From assembly GCA_024709105.1 (NCBI GenBank), contig JANJXJ010000122.1:1-64000 (forward strand): DNA of 64,000 nt, read 5' to 3'. Below, one piece after another: positions 1 to 8,308 of the stretch; positions within the stretch are counted from its first letter, which is position 1; each line of letters opens with the position of its first letter. The stretch is from Lentimicrobium sp. Lineage in GTDB: Bacteria > Bacteroidota > Bacteroidia > Bacteroidales > Lentimicrobiaceae. Both the position numbers and the translations under genes were made by a program. Under the pieces are notes generated by a model. That model made no database searches and had not been told where the DNA came from. It saw only the letters and a list, made by a program, of their open reading frames with translations.

Positions 1-1
1 T

Positions 2-817
2 ATACTTCCTGTAGATCAGGGACTTATATTGCATCAGGGGATTTATAACAGAGTGGTAAGTGATTTTGTTAAGAAACCGCTTTCATTCACTCTAACCACT
101 TATGTTGATGCCCCTCCGGGTTCAGGCCTGGGAACCTCTTCCACTCTTGTGGTTGCCATTCTGGGTGCTTTCGCTGAGTGGCAAAACCTGCCTCTGGGCG
201 AATACGATCTTGCCAAACTTGCTTATGATATTGAACGTTCTGATTTAAAAATGGCAGGTGGCAAACAGGACCAATATGCGGCAACATTTGGCGGTGTCAA
301 CTTTATGGAATTTTCAGGCAACGATAAGGTGATTGTTAATCCATTGAGAATCAAAGATACATATCTCAACGAACTGGCCCACAACCTGATTCTTTTTTAC
401 ACACAAACCAGCCGCTTGTCTTCAACCATTATTGAAGCACAAACCAGAAACGTTATCAATCATAATGAAAAATCAATAGAAGCAATGCATAAACTCAAAA
501 TTCAGAGTATTATGATGAAAGAAGCATTGCTCAAAGGAGACCTCGACAAGGTTGGCGAAATCCTTGACTTTGGATGGAATTATAAAAAACAAATGGCTGA
601 AGAGATAACTAACCCTTTCCTCGATCAGATATATGAAACAGCAAAGGCCAATGGTGCTACTGGCGGCAAAATATCCGGTGCCGGAGGTGGCGGTTTCATG
701 ATTTTTTATTGCCCCGGAAATTCCAGAACCTCAGTAATAAATGCTTTAAAACAGTTCGGCGGCGAAGCAAAACGCTATGAGTTTACTGACAAAGGGCTTA
801 CAAGCTGGTCGGTCTGA
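2..817 (+). CDS. hddA: D-glycero-alpha-D-manno-heptose 7-phosphate kinase, 5' partial
   Basis: GHMP-family kinase expected to phosphorylate D-glycero-D-manno-heptose 7-phosphate at C1 in GDP-heptose synthesis. The frame is open to the left edge of the window, so the gene begins upstream; the TTG at 29 is not a credible start. About 271 residues are visible and roughly 70 N-terminal residues are missing compared with the family. The glycine/serine-rich ATP loop PPGSGLGTSSTL lies at about nt 113-148. The C-terminal GHMP motif GGKISGAGGGGF lies near nt 664-700. It is followed at 865 by gmhA and then hddC and gmhB in the same direction, which is the order expected for the GDP-D-glycero-alpha-D-manno-heptose pathway. 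The neighbours make the substrate assignment fairly secure; another sugar-kinase role is possible in principle. Confidence 0.88.
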   Translation: MLPVDQGLILHQGIYNRVVSDFVKKPLSFTLTTYVDAPPGSGLGTSSTLVVAILGAFAEWQNLPLGEYDLAKLAYDIERSDLKMAGGKQDQYAATFGGVNFMEFSGNDKVIVNPLRIKDTYLNELAHNLILFYTQTSRLSSTIIEAQTRNVINHNEKSIEAMHKLKIQSIMMKEALLKGDLDKVGEILDFGWNYKKQMAEEITNPFLDQIYETAKANGATGGKISGAGGGGFMIFYCPGNSRTSVINALKQFGGEAKRYEFTDKGLTSWSV

Positions 818-840
818 TAAGTTCCTGTTTGCATTATTAC

Positions 841-848
841 TACCTTTG
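841..848 (+). promoter_or_regulatory. Bacteroidota-type -7 promoter element upstream of gmhA
   Basis: TACCTTTG fits the TAnnTTTG -7 consensus of Bacteroidota sigma factor. It lies 16 bases before the gmhA ATG, so a transcript starting here would have a leader of only about 10 bases. No convincing -33 TTG is seen at the usual spacing. It may add an internal promoter to the heptose operon. Confidence 0.5.
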
Positions 849-864
849 CACTTTATTTCTCAAT

Positions 865-1443
865 ATGAACAAACGAATTGTTGAAGTTTTTGAGCAATCT
901 GTTTCGGTTAAGCAGAAAATTCAGAATGATGTTTTGATCCTTGAACAGATTCAATCAGCTTCTGATTTGATTATAAAGGCTTTTTCTGCCGGAAAGAAAA
1001 TCCTCTTCTGCGGGAACGGCGGAAGCGCTGCTGATGCTCAGCATCTGGCCGCTGAATTCTCCGGCCGCTTTTATTATGATCGCCCTCCGCTCGATGCCGA
1101 AGCCCTGCACGTTAATACAAGCTACCTTACTGCAGTTGGCAATGACTATTCATTTGATGAAGTCTATTCACGCATTGTTAAAGCAAAAGGTTCGGATGGC
1201 GATGTGTTGTTTGCATTATCAACATCTGGAAATTCTCCGAATATACTCCGGGCTATTGAATCTGCCAAAATCAAGGGAATGCTCATTATTGGCCTTTCCG
1301 GGGAGAACGGAGGTAAAATGAATGGATTGTGTGATATATTGATCAAAGTACCTTCAACTGATACTCCCAGGATTCAGGAGTCTCACATCACCATAGGGCA
1401 TATTATATGCGAGCTGGTGGAATCTGCCTTATTCCCGAAATAA
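865..1443 (+). CDS. gmhA: Sedoheptulose 7-phosphate isomerase
   Basis: Cytosolic SIS-domain isomerase that converts sedoheptulose 7-phosphate to D-glycero-D-manno-heptose 7-phosphate, the first committed step of LPS/glycan heptose synthesis. The 192-residue product has the family length. The phosphosugar-binding FCGNGGSAADAQHLAAE stretch sits near residues 48-64, and ALSTSGNSPNILRAI, typical of the SIS fold, near 115-129. The C-terminal ESHITIGHIICELVE matches GmhA. I chose the ATG at 865 because the longer reading from TTG 829 adds a hydrophobic stretch that overlaps a promoter-like TACCTTTG and is not part of the family. It lies between hddA and hddC, 2 bases before the hddC ATG. Confidence 0.93.
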   Translation: MNKRIVEVFEQSVSVKQKIQNDVLILEQIQSASDLIIKAFSAGKKILFCGNGGSAADAQHLAAEFSGRFYYDRPPLDAEALHVNTSYLTAVGNDYSFDEVYSRIVKAKGSDGDVLFALSTSGNSPNILRAIESAKIKGMLIIGLSGENGGKMNGLCDILIKVPSTDTPRIQESHITIGHIICELVESALFPK

Positions 1444-1445
1444 TT

Positions 1446-2156
1446 ATGTTTTTGCAACTCCCTGATATTATTATTCTTGCAGGCGGGCTGGGTACCAGGC
1501 TTCGTGATGTAGTTGGCGATGCTCCTAAATCAATGGCTCTGGTAAAAGGAAAGCCTTTTCTGGAGTATCAGTTGAACTTCATCAAAAAGGCTGGATTCAG
1601 AAGGGTTATACTTTCTACTGGCTATAAAGGCGAAATGATTAAGAACCATTTCGGAAGTTCTTATAATGGTCTGGAATTGTTATATTCACACGAGGAAAAT
1701 CCATTAGGAACCGGAGGTGCTGTAAAACAAGCATTTGAATTGGTTGAAACCCCTCATGCACTTATCATGAATGGTGATACTATGTTCCGTATTAATCTGG
1801 ATTACTTTTTTCAATCTGCTGTTGAAAACCTTTCTGAAGTTTCTATAGCTCTCAGGTTTTCAGAAGACGCATCCCGATTCGGTTTGGTTGAAATGAACCA
1901 CGAAAACAGAATAGTTGCATTTCGTGAAAAATCAACTGAAGCTTCCGGTGGGTTAATTAACGGAGGTATTTATATAATATCTGCAAAATCATTTCGCAAA
2001 TGTAGTTTCCCTGAAGTTTTTTCTCTCGAACGGGATTTCTTTGCACATTATCTCAATAATCTGTTGATTAATGGGCAAATATTTGATGACTTCTTTCTGG
2101 ATATTGGCATTCCGGAGGATTATAATAAAGCACAGGATTTATTCAATGACTTTTAA
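1446..2156 (+). CDS. hddC: Heptose 1-phosphate nucleotidyltransferase (HddC-like)
   Basis: Nucleotidyltransferase of the GT-A-like fold, expected to join GTP (or another NTP) to D-glycero-alpha-D-manno-heptose 1-phosphate. The signature LAGGLGTRLRDVVGDAPKSM is at residues 11-30, with the conserved Lys in PKSM. The metal-binding MNGDT is near residue 112. The product is 236 residues, the usual length for HddC. The start is the ATG at 1446, two bases after the gmhA stop; the upstream in-frame extension lies inside gmhA. The context hddA-gmhA-hddC-gmhB favours GDP-heptose over the ADP-heptose route, where HldE is bifunctional. The nucleotide specificity is inferred, not visible. Confidence 0.83.
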   Translation: MFLQLPDIIILAGGLGTRLRDVVGDAPKSMALVKGKPFLEYQLNFIKKAGFRRVILSTGYKGEMIKNHFGSSYNGLELLYSHEENPLGTGGAVKQAFELVETPHALIMNGDTMFRINLDYFFQSAVENLSEVSIALRFSEDASRFGLVEMNHENRIVAFREKSTEASGGLINGGIYIISAKSFRKCSFPEVFSLERDFFAHYLNNLLINGQIFDDFFLDIGIPEDYNKAQDLFNDF

Positions 2157-2709
2157 ATTTGACAAAAGCTGGACATTGTTCCTCGACAGGGATGGTGTTA
2201 TAAATAAGCGCATTCCGGGCGGATATGTGAAAGATCCCGGCCAGTTTGAATTTATTGAAGGCGTTCCCGATGCCATCGCAAAACTTTCGGAAATGTTTGG
2301 TTTGATTGTAGTAGTTACCAATCAGCAGGGAATAGGCAAGGGGCTGATGACATCGCAGGACCTGGAAAACGTTCATAATTATATGATTCAGGGCATAATA
2401 CAAGCAGGTGGAAGGATTGACGGGATCTATTTTTCTCCTTATCTCGAACGTGAGCATCACTGTACCCGTAAGCCCGGAGTTGGAATGGGATTAAGGGCCA
2501 AAAAGGATTTCAGACAGATAAACTTTAAAAAATCTGTGATGGCCGGAGATTCTTTTTCAGATCTTTTGTTTGGTAAACGATTGAAAATGAAGACTGTGTA
2601 CATTAATCAGGAGAATGATCTAAAAATTAATGATAAATTAACCGATTTTGTTTTTCCGGATTTGCGTACCTTTGCACTCGAAATTTTTCAAAACTCAACG
2701 GTAGGTTAG
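2146..2709 (+). CDS. gmhB: D-glycero-D-manno-heptose 1,7-bisphosphate 7-phosphatase-like HAD protein
   Basis: HAD-superfamily phosphatase of the GmhB/HisB-N group that would remove the 7-phosphate from heptose 1,7-bisphosphate. It is 187 residues long. Motif I, FLDRDGVIN, is near residue 12 and carries the nucleophile Asp and acid/base Asp. Motif II VVTNQQGIGKG and the late motif MAGDSFSDLLFG are present. The ATG at 2146 overlaps the end of hddC by 11 bases, and a longer start would overlap it by far more. The zinc-site loop is odd: family members usually have CxH...CxC before RKPxxGM, while here it reads SPYLEREHHCTRKPGVGM, keeping only one of the four expected ligands. The enzyme role is supported mainly by the operon. 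Confidence 0.8.
   Translation: MTFKFDKSWTLFLDRDGVINKRIPGGYVKDPGQFEFIEGVPDAIAKLSEMFGLIVVVTNQQGIGKGLMTSQDLENVHNYMIQGIIQAGGRIDGIYFSPYLEREHHCTRKPGVGMGLRAKKDFRQINFKKSVMAGDSFSDLLFGKRLKMKTVYINQENDLKINDKLTDFVFPDLRTFALEIFQNSTVG
2667..2674 (+). promoter_or_regulatory. -7 element TACCTTTG upstream of the symporter gene
   Basis: TACCTTTG matches the TAnnTTTG consensus and lies inside the 3' end of gmhB, 35 bases before the GTG start at 2709. A TTTG at 2647-2650 could serve as the -33 element, with a spacing slightly short of the usual 19-21 bases. It suggests that the symporter has its own promoter although its start overlaps gmhB. Confidence 0.55.
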
Positions 2710-4172
2710 TGCACCCTTTAACCATATTATCGGTTTTTATCGCTTATTCTCTTACCCTCTTTGTCATCGCTGCCATCACCGGCCGCAAATCCAATAACAA
2801 AACTTATTTTACCGGAAACCGCAATTCTCCTTGGTATGTCGTTGCCTACGGTATGATTGGAGCATCCTTGTCTGGAGTTACTTTTATTTCCATTCCGGGC
2901 GAAGTCGGTTCATCCGGTTTTTCATATATGGTGCTGGTACTTGGGTATCTCCTTGGTTATGCATTTATAGCTGGTGTTTTATTGCCTGTTTATTATGGCC
3001 GCAAACTCACTTCTATATATACCTTTCTGGATGAACGCTTTGGTAGAGTTACCTATAAAACCGGTGCACTTTTTTTTATTCTGTCACGAAGTATTGGGTC
3101 CTCGTTCAGAGTATTTCTGGTTGTTAATGTGTTGCAGGTCTTTGTGTTTGATCAGTGGGGGATACCTTTCTATGTGAATGTTGCTTTGTTTATCGGTCTT
3201 ATATTAACTTATACATTCAAAGGAGGTATTAAAACCATTGTTTGGACAGATACTTTGCAAACCACCTTTATGATTGCAGCGGTTCTGGTTTCAGCAGGCA
3301 TTATCTACACAGAGCTGGGATTTACTCCCGGATCAATGATTGCTGCCATTACTGAAAGCAATTATTCCAGCATGTTTGTTATGGATATAAATGATAAGCA
3401 GTTTTTTCTGAAACAGTTTCTGAGCGGTGCTTTTATAGCTGTAGTAATGACCGGGCTGGATCAGGATATGATGCAAAAGAACCTGACTTGCCGCAGTTTA
3501 AAAGATGCAAAGAAGAATATTTACCTCATGAGCTGGGCTTTGGTTCCTGTTAATCTGTTATTCCTGTCAATGGGTGCATTGCTCTATATATACGCAGCAC
3601 AGAAAGGAATTCAGATACCTGAGCGTACCGACGACTTATTCCCGCAAATAGCATTATTGCATCATGGGGCATTTGCCGGAATTGTATTTTTAATCGGACT
3701 GGTTGCTGCAGCTTATTCAAGTGCTGATGGCTCATTAACTGCATTAACCACTTCGTTTAGTATTGATATTCTGGGATTGGAACGAAACAAAAATATAACG
3801 GAAAAGCAGGCAGGACTTACCCGTAAAGTAGTCCATATTGGTTTTGCTTTTCTTATCTTCTTTATGATTTTGCTATTCAGGGCAATCAATGACCAATCGG
3901 TTATTAATAAACTTTTTACCATTGCCGGATACACTTACGGTCCATTGCTTGGGTTGTTCAGTTTCGGGTTATTTACCCGATATAAACCCAACGACAAATG
4001 GGTACCGGTAGTCGCTCTCCTTTCTCCGGCTTTAAGTTATTTATTGAGTCAGAATTCTGAATCATTGCTAAATGGTTACAAGTTTGGTTTTGAATTACTT
4101 ATCATTAATGGCGGGATTACTTTCCTGGGATTAATGGCTATTTCAATGCCACGCATACAACAACGCAATTAA
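2709..4172 (+). CDS. Sodium:solute symporter (SSS family)
   Basis: Inner-membrane Na+-coupled transporter of the SSS family, 487 residues, with about 13 hydrophobic helices spread along its length. The N-terminal TGRKSNNKTYFTGNRNSPWY followed by GMIGASLSGVTFISIPGEVG is typical of the family core around helices 1-2. AAAYSSADGSLTALTTSFSID near residue 335 matches the conserved Na+-site region of helix 8. The substrate cannot be read from the sequence; sugars, amino sugars or carboxylates are possible. The start is GTG at 2709, sharing one base with the gmhB stop. A TAnnTTTG promoter element lies just upstream. The neighbours give no clue to the substrate. Confidence 0.85.
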   Translation: MHPLTILSVFIAYSLTLFVIAAITGRKSNNKTYFTGNRNSPWYVVAYGMIGASLSGVTFISIPGEVGSSGFSYMVLVLGYLLGYAFIAGVLLPVYYGRKLTSIYTFLDERFGRVTYKTGALFFILSRSIGSSFRVFLVVNVLQVFVFDQWGIPFYVNVALFIGLILTYTFKGGIKTIVWTDTLQTTFMIAAVLVSAGIIYTELGFTPGSMIAAITESNYSSMFVMDINDKQFFLKQFLSGAFIAVVMTGLDQDMMQKNLTCRSLKDAKKNIYLMSWALVPVNLLFLSMGALLYIYAAQKGIQIPERTDDLFPQIALLHHGAFAGIVFLIGLVAAAYSSADGSLTALTTSFSIDILGLERNKNITEKQAGLTRKVVHIGFAFLIFFMILLFRAINDQSVINKLFTIAGYTYGPLLGLFSFGLFTRYKPNDKWVPVVALLSPALSYLLSQNSESLLNGYKFGFELLIINGGITFLGLMAISMPRIQQRN

Positions 4173-4237
4173 CAGATTTTCGACAAAAAGAAACTTTTGG
4201 TAACCAGTTTTGTTTTGTTTCACTTAAATCTAACATC

Positions 4238-6427
4238 ATGAGCAACATCAGGTTCAAGGCCCTTGAAATGGCCATATCACGCCCCCGCAGGCCATTTAAT
4301 GACGTGCCGGGAAAAGTGTCGGATTATTATGGAGAACTCACTTTCAGCCGTCATGTCATGCGTGAGTTCATGTCGCGCGAGGCATTCAACTCGGTTATTA
4401 AAGCCGCCGAAAAAGGTGTACGCATTGATCGCGATATCGCTGATCAGGTGGCATCTGCTATGAAAGCATGGGCTACCAGCAAAGGTGCTACCCATTTCAC
4501 CCATTGGTTTCATCCCCTTACTGGTGCAACTGCCGAAAAACACGATTCTTTTATTCAGCCAACAGGAGATGGAAAGGCTATTGAAGCTTTCAATGCCAAT
4601 GAATTGATACAGCAGGAACCCGATGCTTCAAGTTTTCCCAGCGGAGGTATCAGAAATACATTCGAGGCAAGAGGCTACACAGCCTGGGATCCGACATCCC
4701 CGGCATTTATTATGGACAAAACCCTTTGTATCCCAACCATCTTTGTATCATATACCGGAGAAGCGCTTGATTATAAAACTCCATTGTTAAAGGCTTCATT
4801 ATCAATTGATAAAGAAGCAACTGAAGTGTGCCGGTATTTTGATAAAAATGTAACCCGTGTTTTCCCTACGCTGGGTTGGGAACAGGAATATTTTCTTGTG
4901 GACAGTGCGCTCTATAATGCTCGTCCTGACCTCGTATTAACCGGCCGTACACTTTTTGGCCACTCCAGTGCCAAGGATCAGCAGCTTTCTGATCATTACT
5001 TTGGAATAATTCCTGAAAAAGTAATTGACTTTATGCGTGAGTTCGAATATGAAGCACACCGCCTGGGAATTCCTGTAAGAACCAGACATAATGAAGTGGC
5101 GCCTAATCAGTTCGAATGTGCACCGATTTTTGAAGAAGTGAATGTTGCTGTGGATCATAATCAGTTGTTGATGCACCTGCTCGAAAAGGTTGGCAAACGA
5201 CATGGATATACTGTATTGCTTCACGAAAAACCTTATGCAGGTGTAAACGGCTCGGGCAAGCACAACAACTGGTCATTAAGTACCGATACCGGAGAGAACC
5301 TGTTATCTCCTGGTAAAACTCCTAAAGCGAACCTGCGCTTTCTGGTTTTCCTGGCAAATATTCTTAAAGCTCTTGATTCTCATGCAGATATACTCAGAGC
5401 TTATGTTGCAACTTCAGGTAATGACCTGAGGCTGGGTGCCCACGAGGCCCCTCCAGCAATTATTTCAGCATTTATAGGAAAGCAGCTTACAGAAACGCTC
5501 GATCTTATTGAGATAACTGACAAAAAGGCTGTACATAAAGCAGGGCAGGGAGCTACCAACAACATTAATATTCCAAAGATTCCCGAAATTCTGCTTGATA
5601 ATACCGATCGCAACCGCACCTCTCCGTTTGCTTTTACTGGTAATAAATTCGAATTCAGGGCTGTAGGGTCTTCTTCAAGTTGCGCCAAACCCATGATTGG
5701 TTTGAATTTGATAGTTGCTGACCAACTTCGCAAATTCAGGGCTGAGGTGGATGAATTGATTGCCGGAAAAATGAACAAAGAAGATGCGATTTTTTCAATA
5801 ACAAAAAAATACATCATTGAGTCGAAACGCATCAGGTTTGAAGGCAACAGCTACAGCGAAGAGTGGGTAAACGAAGCTGCTCAAAGAGGGCTGTCAAACA
5901 TTCCTGATACACCGCACGCTCTGAAAAGCCTTCTTAAACCTGAAGCAATCAGACTTTTTACCGAACACAATATCCTCACCGAAAGGGAGGTACGTGCCCG
6001 TTATGAAATAAAACTTGAAAATTATGTCCGCAAAGTTCAGATTGAGTCAAGGGTAATGGGCGACCTGGCTATCAACCATATCATACCAATCGCTATCCGT
6101 TACCAGAACCAGTTGATTGATAACGTTAAAGGCCTGAAGGAGGTTCTCGATAATAAGACTTATATGGCTTTGTCGAAAAATCAACTGGATACCATTCGTG
6201 AAATTTCTGAACACATTGCTGTTATTCGCGAACAGGTTAATAAAATGGTTGATACCCGAAAAGAAGTAAACAGGATTGAAAATATTGAGGATCTGGCTAT
6301 AGCTTACCAAAGCAGAATAATCCCATTCTTCGACGAAATCAGGTATCATGCTGATAAGCTCGAACTTATGGTTGATAATGAGTTGTGGCCTTTGCCTAAG
6401 TACAGGGAATTACTTTTTATAAGGTAA
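4238..6427 (+). CDS. glnN: Glutamine synthetase type III
   Basis: Makes glutamine from glutamate, ammonia and ATP in the cytosol. It is 729 residues, the length of the GSIII class common in Bacteroidota and clearly longer than GSI. The N-terminal RPRRPFNDVPGKVSDYYGE and the FSRHVMREFMS segment are GSIII features. Catalytic-core motifs are GWEQEYFLVD near residue 213 (glutamate and metal site), ARHNEVAPNQFE-type substrate loop (TRHNEVAPNQFECAP, near 284) and VNGSGKHNNWS near 338. FRAVGSSSSCAKPM near 475 matches the nucleotide-site region. The C-terminal 150 residues are helical, as usual in GSIII. It is a single gene ended by a strong hairpin at 6441-6479. No PII gene or NtrC-type operator is seen next to it. 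Confidence 0.96.
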   Translation: MSNIRFKALEMAISRPRRPFNDVPGKVSDYYGELTFSRHVMREFMSREAFNSVIKAAEKGVRIDRDIADQVASAMKAWATSKGATHFTHWFHPLTGATAEKHDSFIQPTGDGKAIEAFNANELIQQEPDASSFPSGGIRNTFEARGYTAWDPTSPAFIMDKTLCIPTIFVSYTGEALDYKTPLLKASLSIDKEATEVCRYFDKNVTRVFPTLGWEQEYFLVDSALYNARPDLVLTGRTLFGHSSAKDQQLSDHYFGIIPEKVIDFMREFEYEAHRLGIPVRTRHNEVAPNQFECAPIFEEVNVAVDHNQLLMHLLEKVGKRHGYTVLLHEKPYAGVNGSGKHNNWSLSTDTGENLLSPGKTPKANLRFLVFLANILKALDSHADILRAYVATSGNDLRLGAHEAPPAIISAFIGKQLTETLDLIEITDKKAVHKAGQGATNNINIPKIPEILLDNTDRNRTSPFAFTGNKFEFRAVGSSSSCAKPMIGLNLIVADQLRKFRAEVDELIAGKMNKEDAIFSITKKYIIESKRIRFEGNSYSEEWVNEAAQRGLSNIPDTPHALKSLLKPEAIRLFTEHNILTEREVRARYEIKLENYVRKVQIESRVMGDLAINHIIPIAIRYQNQLIDNVKGLKEVLDNKTYMALSKNQLDTIREISEHIAVIREQVNKMVDTRKEVNRIENIEDLAIAYQSRIIPFFDEIRYHADKLELMVDNELWPLPKYRELLFIR

Positions 6428-6440
6428 GTTGATCTGACTT

Positions 6441-6479
6441 AAATAGAAAAGCCGGCTGGTTTTGCCGGCTTTTCTATTT
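6441..6479. terminator. Bidirectional intrinsic terminator
   Basis: A 16-base perfect inverted repeat, AAATAGAAAAGCCGGC and its complement, with loop TGGTTTT, sits between two convergent genes. A/T runs flank it on both strands, so it can stop transcription from either side. It covers the stop codon and the last codons of the porin gene on the minus strand. Confidence 0.92.
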
Positions 6480-7748
6480 TTTTACCGATTGAAACAACAT
6501 AGGATTTATGGTAAGCATTACCCATCCATAGTCAGCGTAAAGTGAAGGATCCCCTTTGAAGAAGTGCTTCATACTGTCATTATGCAACATAAAAGAATAA
6601 CCAAACTGAAGATTCATTTCCCTGGAAAAGTTGATTTTACATGCCAGATCTGCTTCTGAACTAAGATATTTTTCAATTTTGCCGTCTGTTGCAACATGAT
6701 TACTTTGAAGCGCAAAATAATGAAAATCAGCTATTAGGCTGACTTTCTTATTAATTGAATAATCAAATTTAAGATAAATATTTGATAAACCTGCACTATC
6801 TGTTTGTGCTAAAACATTGGTAAAATAATCCATATGGCCGTTATGGGCATGTCCGGCTCCATATAAAGTATTGAAGGCTGTTAGTCTGTTGTCTTCCATA
6901 TTATCATCTCCCGACAGAATATCAATTCCGGGAATTACTTTCAGTTTAGAAGAAAGTGGAATACTTGCTTCAGCATTAAAATACCAGGCCGACAAGCTTG
7001 TTCCTTTATTGTTTTTTCCATTTTGACTATACGCTCTTATCGAAAGCTGATAATCACCAGGTGTATATCTGACGGCAGCACCTGTAGTAATCCGTTGATA
7101 TATTCTATTGGAAGTTTTACTAACAGGCAAGCCATCGGCTATGGCCAATGCAGCGGCATTGACTTTGCCCCACTTTTTATCAATCCATAAAAAACTCAGG
7201 GTTTTATAATTTCCTTTAAGTGGTTCTGAGGAATTGTCGTAATAGGTATTAAAAAGCCTTTCTTCGGATTGATTATATGCGCCAAGTAGGTGAAAGTTCC
7301 AGCCTTTATGTTTAAATTTAATCAATAATGCATCGTGGTATTGTCCTGATTGCCGCCAATCGTTTACTGCCAGCAGTCTTTGGTTATCGTAATTCAAGCC
7401 TTGGCGTCCTAATTTAAGAAACAGGCTGTCTGTAATTTTAATCTCCGCCCAGGCTTCATTGAGCCCAAGGGTAGCAGATTCAGATTTTAAATTGAGGCTG
7501 CCCCAGGTTCTGACTTCCTGAAATGAGGCCTTGAAACTTAATTTTTCATTTTTAAATTCGGTTGCCAGTCTTAGTCTGTTTGAAATAAAGAATGCCGGAG
7601 ATGTAATAGAATCGGGCATTTGCTGATACCCATTGCGATATTCTGCTCTTGGCCTTAATGTCCCCAGAACTGAAAATTGCGCTGTAGTGGTATTAATAAA
7701 TGAAAACGAAAAGAGAGATAGTATAAAAAATTTAAGATTATTATTCAT
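6474..7748 (-). CDS. Outer-membrane porin, alginate-export-like beta-barrel
   Basis: A 424-residue exported protein with a signal peptide (hydrophobic stretch to about residue 23, ending TTTAQ). The rest is alternating beta strands rich in aromatic residues, as in an outer-membrane barrel. RPRAEYRNGYQ near the start, LKLGRQGLNYDNQRLL near residue 112 and the DWRQSGQYHDALL segment match the alginate-export (AlgE-like) porin family, which in Bacteroidota is found with many roles. The substrate is unknown and alginate is not implied. The ATG overlaps the end of the DUF2061 gene by 8 bases, so the two are probably co-translated. The stop lies in a shared terminator. Confidence 0.72.
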   Translation of the reverse strand: MNNNLKFFILSLFSFSFINTTTAQFSVLGTLRPRAEYRNGYQQMPDSITSPAFFISNRLRLATEFKNEKLSFKASFQEVRTWGSLNLKSESATLGLNEAWAEIKITDSLFLKLGRQGLNYDNQRLLAVNDWRQSGQYHDALLIKFKHKGWNFHLLGAYNQSEERLFNTYYDNSSEPLKGNYKTLSFLWIDKKWGKVNAAALAIADGLPVSKTSNRIYQRITTGAAVRYTPGDYQLSIRAYSQNGKNNKGTSLSAWYFNAEASIPLSSKLKVIPGIDILSGDDNMEDNRLTAFNTLYGAGHAHNGHMDYFTNVLAQTDSAGLSNIYLKFDYSINKKVSLIADFHYFALQSNHVATDGKIEKYLSSEADLACKINFSREMNLQFGYSFMLHNDSMKHFFKGDPSLYADYGWVMLTINPMLFQSVKK

Positions 7749-8106
7749 GGTTTATTGTTTTGTGTGCTTTACGGTAAGCTCTTCGCCAGGCACGACGGGC
7801 CCAGTAATGCCTTCTCCAGTATTTTCCCCAGTTTATTCCAGACCAGATGCGTTCATGGAAATAGTAAATCACAAGTTTTACAACAAATTCAATTACAGTA
7901 ATAACGCCTGCATTACTAAGACTGTCAGTCATTGATTCCCGCTGATATTGATGCGAGAAAAGAAAAACTCCCAGAAACATTGCTCCTGAAGCAAATAGCC
8001 TGTAAGTTATCGTTTTAATTAAGCTCCTTTGCGGGCTATCACGAAATAGAGTTTCAGCTTCATCCTTGACCTGATTGTTTTTGCTTTTTTTAACCGGAGT
8101 ACTCAT
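7741..8106 (-). CDS. DUF2061 small membrane protein
   Basis: A 121-residue protein with the DUF2061 core: LIKTITYRLFASGAMFLGVF near residue 29, a second helix VITVIEFVVKLVIYYFHERIW near 66, and a very basic, tryptophan-rich tail (NWGKYWRRHYWARRAWRRAY). Two transmembrane helices are visible. The function of DUF2061 is unknown; the domain is sometimes found with sulfate-assimilation genes in Bacteroidota, but no such gene is in this window. It is the first gene of a two-gene operon with the porin, overlapping it by 8 bases. Confidence 0.8.
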   Translation of the reverse strand: MSTPVKKSKNNQVKDEAETLFRDSPQRSLIKTITYRLFASGAMFLGVFLFSHQYQRESMTDSLSNAGVITVIEFVVKLVIYYFHERIWSGINWGKYWRRHYWARRAWRRAYRKAHKTINHE

Positions 8107-8125
8107 AGAATGGAATTTGCAATGC

Positions 8126-8133
8126 CAAAGTTA
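8126..8133 (-). promoter_or_regulatory. -7 element TAACTTTG for the DUF2061-porin operon
   Basis: Read on the minus strand, TAACTTTG fits TAnnTTTG and lies 19 bases before the ATG at 8106. No clear -33 element is seen. Confidence 0.5.
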
Positions 8134-8288
8134 CACTTTTTGTTTATTTATGCATCTTTAGTTAATCAGGTCTGTGGAAAAAGTGATTATTATTTTGGAA
8201 ATCTTTAGGCTTATAGTGTAATTGTATTGCTGAGACTCAACGTATTACTTCAGTTGTTACTTTCTATCGGTCAAAATTTAAAAATTAT

Positions 8289-8296
8289 TACCTTTG
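8289..8296 (+). promoter_or_regulatory. -7 element TACCTTTG very close to the next start
   Basis: TACCTTTG is only 12 bases before the ATG at 8309. A start site about 7 bases after it would give an almost leaderless transcript. This argues against the TTG at 8294, which lies inside the element, as the start codon. Confidence 0.5.
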
Positions 8297-8308
8297 AAGA
8301 AAAAAAGT

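Noticed and set aside
29-31. TTG at 29 as the start of hddA
   Set aside because: The reading frame is open to the left edge with family-like residues (VDQGLILHQG) before it, so the gene is simply cut by the window.
5401-5847. A 148-codon frame antisense to glutamine synthetase
   Set aside because: The sense strand encodes conserved GSIII motifs throughout, and the antisense product shows no family feature.
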